DNA of 64,000 nucleotides, taken from Dromiciops gliroides (taxonomy: Eukaryota > Chordata > Mammalia > Microbiotheria > Microbiotheriidae). How positions within the stretch are numbered: position 1 is the first letter of the stretch; every line of letters starts with the position of its first letter. Both the position numbers and the translations under genes were made by a program. The notes under the pieces are model-generated. The model was not told where the DNA came from, did no database searches, and was given only the letters and a program-made list of their open reading frames with translations. This document shows positions 35,242-47,300 of this stretch, piece after piece. The stretch covers positions 448,440,322-448,504,321 of the forward strand of contig NC_057864.1 of NCBI RefSeq assembly GCF_019393635.1, in the 5' to 3' direction.

Positions 35242-38200
35242 ACTTGTGTTTGAAGTTTGAAATTGAAGATTTTGATCAGGTAAGGCTTACTTTTCTCTTT
35301 AAGTATATAATAAGTTTAACCTGTAGCTTTCAAAGCTGTCCTGCTTATCTATGCTTCTTTCTGGCCTTCTGTTCCCTGCATTTAAAAAAATCATCTTAAA
35401 ATTATTATTATTTTCAAAATAATTTATTTATTTTAAATTATTTTCTATTATTATTAAATTAAATAATTATTAAATTATTGTAAACATTAAATTAAATGTG
35501 TATTAAATTATTACTTAAATTATTTCAAAAAATAATACCTCAAAATCTCCCTTCCTATTTTCATTTCCAAAAGAAGCGGTTGGTGTAACCTTTGTCAAAT
35601 TACCACACTGTGACTGCCTTATCCCACTTCATTCCCCATTCCCTAGTTTTAATATGCCAGTATCCTGTCCTTGGGCACTGCTCCTGACTCTGGATTTTCC
35701 TCCCGTTGGAATTGCCTTCCCATCCCCAACTACTGCTTCTCAGTGTTGTGTTGTTTCCTGACTTTATCTCAGACTTTTCAACAGCTACTTATAACCATTC
35801 CCTGGTTGATACCAACTGTTTTCTTCTTTACTTATTTTGTTCCTTTCCTTATGCAGTCTTCCATGAGGTATTCATATCTCCACTATCACTTCTCTCAAAT
35901 TGAGGGCAAAAACACTGTGTAATCTGGGGTTATCCCATCAGTGTGCCCCTCAAAAACTATATCCACATTCAAGATATTTTTTGAATCAGTATCAGTTCTA
36001 AAACTATGGTTTATTAGTGTAATACTTTCTTTTGTCAAGATCAAGCAAGAGGGCACATTAACTCAAAACAGATGCATTTAATTAAACAGTCTACTACGGT
36101 CAATAGCAAGAAACTCCCCATACACTCACTGTCCTATAGATTTTTGTACCACCAGTGGGAAAAGGAACACCTGTAGCTCAAATAGCTCACACTCCTTGGC
36201 TTGCATCTCAGCTAGAATACCTCTCTGCCCCCAAAACGGCTGATGGCATATGATGAATTGCTTTGACAGAATCACAGAATGCTTTTGTCTGTCTTCTTTT
36301 TCTCCGTTACCCTGCTTCTCCCAGCTGCTGCTTCTCCTCTGAATTGGAATTAGGCTATTTTCCCCACAGGGAATGTCTACTTCTCTTTTGTGGGTCAACC
36401 CTTAAAACTAGGTCAGGTAGGGGGCAGCTAGGTGGCACAGTGGATAGAGCACCGGCCCTGGAGTCAGGAGGACCTAAGTTCAAATCCAGATTCAGACACT
36501 TAACACTTACTAGCTGTGTGACCCTGGGCAAGTCACTTAACCCCAATTGCCTCACCAAAAAAGTTAAAAAAAAAAACAAACCACAAAACAGAAGGAACTG
36601 AGTTCAAATCCGGCCTCAGACACTTGACACTAGCTGTGTGACCCTGGGCAAGTCACAACCCTCATTGCCCCGCAAAAAACAAAACAAAACAAAACAAACT
36701 AGGTCAGCTCTTTTTTTCATCATACCTAAAGCTACCTTTAGTGAGTATAACAGAGTCCCTTAGGTCAGTGGTATCAAACTCAAATAGAAATGGATCCCTG
36801 TAGGAAGCATATTTACTTAGAAAACCACAATTATCTATGTTGTATTTTTATTTAGTTTAAAATCTCCCAATTACATTTTAATCCAGTTAAACAAATGGGC
36901 ATGTTTTTGTAGACTGCCTGTTGATGCCTCTGCCTTAGGTCATATCTGAATTTTTGCCTGCTTCCCTTTCTCTTCAGTGGGAACTCACTCAAGTCTAATT
37001 GATATATGGGTTAGTATGCGTAAATTCTTTTCAGCTCCTATTATGCCCCTCACTGCTAGGACCAGGATCATTCAGATTCATCACTTAATTACACTGGAAA
37101 GACCAGATAGAATTGGTGATGTTTGTCCTGCATTCCTATATCTATGTCCAAATCACTTCCTTAATTGGCATAGAGGGAAACTGAGGCAGAAAGGCCAAAT
37201 GACTTGTCTCAAATTATACCACAAACTGTGGTAAGAGACTTAACTCTGTTTTTGTTTTTGTTTTTGTTTTTCCAGGGCAATGGGGTTTAAGTGACTTGCC
37301 CAGGGTCACACAGCTAGTAAGTGTCAAGTGTCCGAGGCTGGATTTGAACTCAGGTCCTCCTGAATCCAGGGCTGGTGCTTTATCCACTGCACCACCTAGC
37401 TGCCCCTGAGACTTAACTCTATACCAAGGGTTTCCCACTTCCAAGACAGACCCCCTCTTTCCTCCTCTCCGATTCATTCCTTGCATTGATTGTCTCTTGT
37501 AGCAGCACAAGCCATGAATATCTGCTATGTTACCAGTACTTTTTCCACATGCTCCTTTGAGGACATCGTGGCTGGTGCCCCCAATGGCCTCCGATGGTTT
37601 CAACTATATATTCAACGGGACAAGCAAATAACAAAGCAGATGATCCAGAAGGTGGAAAGCCTAGGCTACAAAGCTCTAGTCATCACTGTAGATACTCCTA
37701 CTTTGGGCAATAGACTGCACGATCATCGCAACAGATTCTCTTTGCCAGTATCAGTGTCATTGAAAAACTTACATGTGGCTATTGAGGTATGGGGATACTT
37801 CATGGCTGGGAGGGATGGGAACCAATGGGTGAATGTTACCAGTAGAATAAGCTGCCTCATGAGGGACTTCATTAATTTTCTGGAGGCATGGCAGGTGAGG
37901 GATAAAGGGGCAAAGGGGAGGATGAGTTCAAGCAGAAACTGAATGACCCTGCTGACGAGTCACAGACTAGATGACCTCTAAAGAGTCCATACTTTGGGGC
38001 AGCTAGGTGGCACAGTGGATAGAGCACTGGCCCTGGATTCAGGAGGACCTGAGTTCAAATCAGATTAGACACTTGACCCTTACTAGCTGTGTGACCCTGG
38101 GCAAGTTACTTAACCCCAATTGCCTCATCCCCCACCCCCCCCCATTTTTTAAAATCATAAAACGAAAGTGTCCATGCTTTTAAGAGACAGGGTATCCTAA

Positions 38201-41200
38201 GGAGAAAAGAGAGGTGATAAAGGCAGAGTTGCTTCTGTGGGTTTCTGGTGATATAGGTGTTTCTGGCAATGATTTTGCAACTGTGAGAGGCTCAGCAAGA
38301 ATTTATTAAGCACTTACAGCGCCAGACATTATGCTAAGTTCTAAAGATACAAAAATAAAACGTATAAGACAGTCCTTGCCCTGGAGAAGCTTGCAGTTTA
38401 ATGGGGGAGACAACATGCAAACAGCTATGTACATACCAGATATATAAAGTGTGAATGGCAGGTCATTTCAGAAGGAAAGAATTAGAAGGGAAGCCTTCTG
38501 CAGAAGGCAGGATTTGAGCTCAGTCTTGTAGGAAACCAAGACATCAAAGTGAGGAGAGAAAGCGTTCCAGGCATTGGGGGCTGTCAGTGAAAAGACACAT
38601 GGGGCATTGTATGTGAGGAACAGGTAGGAGGTGGGTCCTGCTGGATAATAGAGAATATGGAGCAATGGAGTGGGGGATAGGGGGAGGTGTAAGAAGACTA
38701 TAAATTAGGAAGAGGCCAGGTTGTAAAGAGCTCACAAAGCAGAAGATTCTGTATGTGATCCTGAAGGTAAGAGGCAGGGTTGTGATGTCAGTAAGTGAAC
38801 AGAATACTGTTTGTCTATCTAGACTGGGAAGGCAATAAAGTGCAACTACTAGGGAACCTTGTTAGTGGGACTAACAGTCCATAGTAAGCCTGATTCAGAA
38901 AGCTGGTGCCTATAGCAAAAGATTTTATCTGGTCGTCAGTACCTAAGTGTGGTCCACTATAATGTGATGTTTCCCTCTATCCAGGCCACAGAAAACACAG
39001 AGAGTCTTCTCCCAGTCTCAAACATTGATCCATCCACCTGCTGGAAAGACCTTGCCTGGATAAGAAGTATAACACAAATGCCCATCATTTTGAAAGGAAT
39101 TTTAACAAGGGAGGATGCTGAACTGGCCATAATCCACAATGTGCAGGGCATTCTTGTCTCCAACCATGGTGGAAGGCAGCTGGATACAGTTCCAGCCACA
39201 GTAAGTTCACTAATTCTAAGGTTATGCATACATGGATGCAATTGTTTTGTGTGTTTTAAGATAGAACTAATGTGCACATACATCTCTACAGATTCACCTA
39301 TTTCCTGAATGTTTCAACACACTTTCATGTGTGTTTTTCCTATTTTAGGAGCTATAACAATTACTAATAAAGTCCAAAAAAATAGTCCAAAACTCTAAGA
39401 TTGAGAAGACATGATTCCCAGGCCATGTGTCCATGTTACAGTGGAATATTTTAATGGATGTCTCTTGTTTTTATATTATGTCAATTTCTGAATATTCTCA
39501 TCCCCCTTCCCCTACCCATTGAGCCTCATGGCAAATATTTTTAAAGAGAGGGAAAAAAACCATTTGAGTAAAAAACTAGACATCACTGTGCTTAACAGGA
39601 TATGCAATACTCCACATTCATAGTTCCCCCCCCCTCAACACACAAACACACACATATCTACATTGAAAGGAGGGTGGTGCTCTTTCTCAACTACTCTCCA
39701 GGGCCAAATGTGTGTGGGTGTGGGTGTGTGTTTGTTTTTTGCTGGGCAATGAGAGTTAAGTGACTTTCCCAAGGTTACACAGCTAGTAAGTGTCAAGTGT
39801 CTGAGACCGGATTTAAACTCGGGTCCTCCTGAATCCAGGGCCAGTGCTTTATCCACTGCGCCACCTAGCTGCCCCTGCAGGGCCACATTTAATCAATGTG
39901 TGATTACAGCATTTAATTTTGATTTATAATTCTTTCATTTTGGGGTCATTGTATATCTAGTTTTCTTGGTTCTGCTTATTTCACTAAGCATCAATTCATA
40001 GTCTTCCCATGTTTCTCTTGAATTCTTCATATCGATCATTTCTTATTCTAGTTCTATTATATTCATAGACCAGAATTTTTGTAGCCATTCCTTAATCAAT
40101 AATCAAATTACTGGGGGCAGCTAGGTGGCGCAGTGGATAGAGCACCTGCCCTAGAGACAGGAGTACCTGAGTTCAAATCTGACCTCAGACACTTAACACT
40201 TACTAGCTGTGTGACCCTGGGCAAGTCACTTAACCCCAATTGCCTCACCAAAAAAAAAAAAATTAACTACTTTGTTTTCAATTCTGTATTACCACAAAAA
40301 AATGTTCTGCTATGAATAGTTTGTTATATATGAAAACTTTCTGTTTTTGACTCCTTGGGCTATATGCTTACTAGTGGGAACACCAGGTCAAAGATATTTT
40401 AGTGGTTTTTACCCTAATTTCACAATTATTTCTAGAATGGTTGCATCAGTTCATTGCCTCGACAGCAGTATATTAGTATGCCTATCTTCTCACAGGAACT
40501 CCAACATTGACCATTTCTACCTTTTGTCATCTTTTCCAATTTGCTAGATGTGAGGTTAAACCTCAGGATTTTTCTTTTATTGATATAGCTCTTTTATTCA
40601 TTATTTTCCTTGAGATTCTTAAGTTTTTGTTGCTCCAGATGAATTTTTTTAATTTCCTAGTAGATCAATCAAGCCCTTGGTAGTCTGGTTGGTATGGCAT
40701 TGAAAGGGAAAATTAACTTAGGTAATGTTGCACCAGTGGAACGTGTCATCATGTTGCTATAATGCTACCCACTGATGCCCTTCTTTCCACCAGCTCCCAA
40801 CCTCTATTAAGAAAGAATCAAGGGGAGGGGCAGCTAGGTGGCGCAATGGATAGAGCACCGGCCCTGGATTCAGGAGGACCTGAGTTCAAATCCGGCCTCA
40901 GACACTTAACACTTACTAGCTGTGTGACCCTGGGCAAGTCACTTAACCCCAATTGCCCCACCAAAAAAAAAAAAAAAAAGAAAGAATCAAGGGGGCAGCT
41001 AGGTGGCGCAGTAGATAAGAACACTGGCCCTGGAGTCAGGAGGAGCTGAGTTCAAATCTGACCTCAGAAACTTAACACTTACTAGCTGTGTGACCATAGG
41101 CAAGTCACTTAACCCCAATTGCCTCACAAAAACAAAAACAAAAAAAAGAAAGAATCAAGAACAATGAGGATAAACATGTGCTCTTCTTTTCAGATTAATG

Positions 41201-44200
41201 CCCTGACAGAAGTTGTGAATGCTGTGCAAGGGAGAATGGAAGTCTACTTAGATGGGGGCATCCGAACTGGAACAGATGTATTAAAGGCACTAGCTCTTGG
41301 TGCAAGGTGTATTTTCCTTGGAAGGCCAGTCTTATGGGGTCTTACTTACAAGGTGAGGTAATAGAGAGGAATCCATCAGGTAAAAATATAGCTGCTCACT
41401 CATCTGTTTGAGATATTTCCCAAGAAGTAGGATACCAAGATCTAGATCCAGAATAGGAACTTAGAGGTCATCTCAATTTAGAGATATGGACAGTGAAACC
41501 TAGAGAAATTGAAAGACGTTCAAAACCATTCAGCTAGTAGGTGACAGAGCTAAAATCTGAACCCAGGTCTTTGGACTCAGAGCAAATGCAGTGTTCTTTC
41601 TATTATATCACATTTATATCAAACTAAAATCTGACTCTATAACTTGGTCTTAGTTCAACCCTCCAAGGCCAAGTAGAATAAGTCTTGTTTCTCTCCCATT
41701 CTTTATATTTCATTGCCTCATTGTTCTTTCTGGAATGTGGGAAGTTAATCCAGGCCTGAAATTTCTGCCTAAATTTTCGGATGGTCCCACAACACTGCTC
41801 ACAGGAAATACTCTTAGAACTTCCCAAACAGATCATATTCCCTTGAAAAGCTAACAGAATCACACAACTATAAAATGATCAGGCTATGAGGCATCTTGGA
41901 GATTATAATCCAACTGCTCATTTTATAGATAAGGAAACAGTTCTAAAAGAGATTAAGTGACTCTCCCAAGTTCACAGAGCTAGTACTAAGCGGAGGCTCT
42001 TAATTGACAGACCAATGTTCTGGGTCTGCTTAAACTGATACTTACAGTCCTCACAAATTGGTTCCAGCCTTATCTACCACTACTTCCTGTATTTCATTCC
42101 ATTCAATTTAATTCAACAAACATTAAGTGCTTACTATGTAAGGCACTGACTGCTAGACAGAGGCACTACAAAATAAAAAACTAGTAATGTATTCTCTCCA
42201 GGATTTTATACTCAAGTGGGTGTAATATGTAAGCAGATCATTAAAAACAAAGATAATTTGAAGAGCATCAATAACTAGAGGATCAAAGAATCACCTAATA
42301 TATTAATAAGCATTTGTTAATGATGTGCTATGTTAAATATTGAACTAGGCTCTGGAGATACAAATACAAAGAATTAAATAATCCCTCATTTTACAAACTT
42401 TAGATTTTAATTGGAGAGGCCAGGAAGGTTTCTCAAAGGTCTTGGTGCCTGATCTTAATCTTGAAGGGAGGAGTTGCATTTGAGGCAGGAGAGGTGGCTT
42501 GGGCAATGCAATGAAGTAGGTTATAAAATGTTGAGTCTAGAGAATAGCAGACAGTCCATTTTTACGAGGATGCATAGCGCCTGAAAGGGAACAATATGAA
42601 ATAAAACTGGAAACACAGATTACAGACAGATTGTGCAGGGGTTGTGATATCATAAACTCTCATCTCCAGCCAGACATTTTTACTCACTGTCCTCTGAACA
42701 AGCCTTATGAATTTCAGTCTCCATGCATCTGTCTCCAGCAATCCCTCTACTTGGAATGTCTTCTCCTTCCACCTCTGCCCAGCGCTATCACACCTGTCCT
42801 TTAAGGACCAGCTCAGGGTTCATTTCCTCCAAGAAGCCTTCCCCGACTACCCCAGCTAGAATAGACCTCTCTTTCCCCTAATGTCCATGTCCTACTCATC
42901 TAGAACTTGCCTCCAGGTATCTTGTGTCACCATTTATCATTTTATGTGTTATTGCCTCAAATAGATCACATGGTCCTTAAATTCTCCATAGGGGGCTCCC
43001 AATAGACACTTGCTTATTGATCAGTTTAGAGAAATCTGAGGGATAAGATTCTTGGCAGCCTTCCTAAATGTTGGTGACTCTTCCTGGTTCAGTAACAAAC
43101 ACTATTTGGCATGCCTGCGTTCTCCCATAACAGAGACCAAGAAACCAATAAGGAGTGGAATTGGACCCCTAAAACTGTCTCTTCACTTCTCACCAAATCA
43201 AAGAATTCCAAAACGAAGCTGGAAAGGACTTCAGAGGTTTCACGAGTCAAACATTTAACACCCTCTATCATTTCCAAACTATTGTCCTTTAGATTATTCT
43301 CCTTGATAGAAAAGTTTGGAGCAAAATAGGAAGAGTTGAAAAGTTCCACTTTCTCTATTTTATCTTTTAACCCTACAGTTACCCCCTCCCTCCTCAAGAA
43401 ATAAGCTTGTCCTTTCCTTTTCCTTAGTACATCAATAGTACCTCTAAAAGCTCCTTTTACTGTCCATTGTGTTTTTCCCAAAACTCAACTCATTCTCAGT
43501 TGTCGCAATGAAACCCATGATAAAGAGGAACTGAAGCAAAAGTTCTGAGCATGGTCAGCAATTGCCAATAAATGAGGTCAAAGGATCCTAAGTAGTCAAA
43601 GACAAATTAGGAATTTACAGAGCTTATTTTTAGAGTAGTAAAAAGAGGAGCTATATTCATGAGATTAATTCATATTCATGATTTGAAGAAATTCTTTTCC
43701 AAGGTAGTTAATACATTCAGAAGGGAAAAATTTTTCTGAACTTCAGGTGAAATGCTTCTCTGAAGGAAAGGGTGGGCATGGGGGGTAGGGGTTGCCCTAT
43801 TTATTAAGTTTCCAAATCTCCTAGAATATAAGATCATATTTGAAGGCAAATTCTTTGGTCAAATAGATCACATGTCCAAAATAATCAAATATATTGCCTC
43901 ACAATTCTCTCCATTTGGCAATAGGGTGAAGAAGGAGTTCTACAAGTCTTGAATTTATTAAAGAAGGAGTTCAGTAGATCCATGTCCCTTACAGGTAAAA
44001 TTCACTTTGGTTCTTAGTTAAATGTAATACATACAAGGAGAAATCATAGTCCTTTTGTTATTCCCCACCTTCCCTCCATCCTATATTCTTCCCTTGAAAG
44101 GGTACAAGGGAGAGAAAAATAGAGAAAGAATCTTAACATGAGTAAAGAGTTAAATGTGACTGCTTTAAAAAAAAAAAAAAAAGAATGCTTCATTAATTGA

Positions 44201-44339
44201 AACACAGGGGCAGCTAGGTGGCTCAGTGAATAAGGAAGGCACCAGCCCTGAATTCAGGAATACCTGAGTTCAAATCCGACCTCAGACCCTTGACACTTAC
44301 TAACTGTGTGACCCTGGGCAAGTCACTTAACCCCAATTG

Positions 44340-44386
<47 letters not shown>

Positions 44387-47300
44387 TGAAACACAGTACC
44401 AAGATTACAATAAGTAGTCGGCTTGCTATACTCAAAACACTACACAGAACACATCCTCAGGAGTAAGTACTATGTCTAGTTCTGGGCAACCCTCTTTTTT
44501 TCCCCAAGGGCAATGAGGGTTAAGTGACTTGCCCACGGTAACACAGTTAATAAGTGTCAAGGGTCTGAAACCGGATTTGAACTCAAGTCCTTCTGACTCC
44601 AGGGCCGGTGCTCTATCCACTGCACCACCTAGCTGCCCCTGGAAATGCTCTTTAAGAAGCATTCAAGGGGGCAGCTAGGTGGTGCAGTAGATAAAGCACC
44701 AGTCCTGGATTCAGGAGGACCTGAGTTCAAATCTGGCCTCAGAGACTTGACATTTACTAGCTGTATGACTCTGGGCAAGCCACTTAACTCTCATTGTCCC
44801 ACAAAAAAATGGGGCAGCTAGTTGGTACTGCAGTGGATAAAGCACCAGCCCTGGATTCAGGAGGACCTGAGTTCAAATCCAGTCTCAGACACTTGACACT
44901 TCCTAGCTGTGTGACCCTGGGCAAGTCACTTAACCCTCATTGCCCTTCCTCCCCCCCAAAAAAAGAAGCATTTGATATACTAAATAAAGTATGTCCAGAG
45001 AAGAGAAAGAATACAATAAGGGACTGGGGAACCTTGGATTATAAGGGACAGTTAAAATACTGTGTTTAGACTGTAGAAGAGAACATTATAAGGAGACATG
45101 CTAGCTGTCAGCAAACATTCTAAGGGTTATCATACCGAAGAGCAAGGACAGACAAAAATTTTAAAAGACAAGAAAATTTTTTAAAGTTTTTAAAAGGTAT
45201 ACTTCAATTTGATTTAGATTCCATCATTTCCTTCTCTAGAGGTAAATACCATTTTTCATCAGTCCTTCAGAATTGTCTGGGATCATTATATTGCTGAGAA
45301 TAACAAAATCATTCACAGCTGATCATCTACAATATTGCTGTTACATGAACAATGTTCTCTTGGTTATGCTTACTTCACTTTGCATCAGTTCATATAAGTC
45401 TTTGCAGGTTTTTCTGAAACCACCCTACTTATACTTTCTTATAGCACAATAGTATTTCACCACAATCATATACCACAACTTGTTCAGCCGTTCTCCAATT
45501 GATGGGCATCCTCTAAATTTCCAATTCTTTGCCACCACAAAAAAGAACTGCTATAAATATTTTTGTACTTATGGGTCCTTTTTCCTTTTTCTATCTCCTT
45601 GGGCTATAGATCAATAGTGGTATTGCTAGACTAAAAGACATACACAGTTTGGTTGCCCTTTGGGCACAGTTCCAAATTGCTCTCCAAAATGTTTGGATCA
45701 GTTCACAATTCCACCAATAGTGCATTAGTGTCCCATTTTTCCCACATCCCCTTCAACATTTGTCATTTTCCTTTTTTTGTCTTACTATGCAATCTTACAG
45801 TTTTGAGATGGTACCTCAGACTTGTTTTTATTTACATTTCTCTAATCAATAGTGATTTAGAGCATTTTTAAATGGCTATAGATATTTTGATTTCCTCACC
45901 TGAAAACTGTCTGTTCATATCCTTTGGCCATTTATCAGTTGGGAAATGACTTCTGTTCTTATAAATTTGACTCAGTTGTCTATATATTTTAGAAATTAAG
46001 CCTTTATCAGAGAAAAACTGGTTTTATTTGTGCAAATAGTTTTAATTAAATGTAATCAAAATTATCCTTTTTACATCCTATAATGTTCTCTATCTCTTGT
46101 TTGTTCATAAATTCTTCCCTTATCCATACATCTGACAAGTAAGCTATTCTATGGTCCCCTAATTTGCTTTTGGTATCATCCTTTATATCTAAATCACGTC
46201 CCCATTCTGTCTTTATTTTGGTATATGGTATAAGATGTTGATCTGTACCTAGTTTCTGCAAAACTGCTTTCCAGTTTTCCCAGAAATTGTTGCCAATCGT
46301 GAGTTCTTACTCAAAAGCTTGGATCTTTGGGTTTATCAAACACTAGATTACTATGGTCATTTACTACTGCATATCATATTCCTAATCTATTCCACTGATC
46401 CATCACCCTATTTCTTAGCCAGTAGCAGATTGTTTTGATGATTACCTCTGTGTAATAGAGTTTGATATCTGGTACCATTAGGCGACCTTCATTCACATTT
46501 CTTTTTCATTGATTCCCTTGATATTCTTGACCTTTTGTTCTTCAATATGAATTTTGTTGTATTTTTTCTAGCTATATAAAAAAATTTTGGGCAGTTTAAT
46601 TAGTATGGCACTGAATAAATAAATTTTAGGTAGAATTCTCATTTTAATTTTATTATCTCAGCCTACCTATGGGCAATTCAAATTTCTCTAATTGTTTAGT
46701 TCTGATTTTATTTGCACGAAAAGTGTTTTGTAATTGTGTTCAGATAGTTCCTGGCATTGTCTTGGTAGATAGACTCCCAAGTATTTTATATTGTGTGCAG
46801 TTATTTTTTTTCTATTTTTGGGGGGGGTGAGGCAATTGAGGTTAACTGACTTGCCTAGGGCCACACAGCTAGTAAGTGTCTGAGGCCGGATTTGAACTCA
46901 GGTCCTCCTGAATCCAGGGCCGGTGCTCTATCCACTTCGCCACCTAGCTGCCCTGTGTGCAGTTATTTTAAATGGAATTTCTCTTTCTGTCTTTTATTGC
47001 TGGACTTTGTTGATATTATAGAGAAATGCTGATCATTTCTGTGAGTTTATTTTATATCCTATAACTTTGCCGAAGTTAATTATTTCTTCTGGTTTTTTAG
47101 TTGATTCTCTAGGATTTTCTAAGTATGACATCATATCACAAGCAAAGAGTGACAATACTGTTTCCTCATTGCCTATTCTACTTCCTTCAATTTCTTTTTT
47201 CTTCTCTAATTGTTATAACTAGCATTTCTAGTACAATACTGAATAGTAGTGATGATAATGGTATATGGTATATGGTATAACTTGCTTCACCCTTGATCAT

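Larger units (their letters stand above)
39395..40720 (-). mobile_element. Old minus-strand L1 3' region, interrupted by two SINEs
   Basis: 3'UTR-like text, then ORF2-end text in reverse ('GTTCTGCTTATTTCACTAAG', 'CCTTGGGCTATATGC', 'TAGTCTGGTTGGTATGGCAT'). SINEs at 39733-39876 and 40112-40262 lie inside. In HAO2 intron 4. Confidence 0.7.

Noticed and set aside
43089-43481. 130-codon open frame, minus strand, in HAO2 intron 5
   Set aside because: No recognisable family; overlapped by other frames; lies inside an intron.
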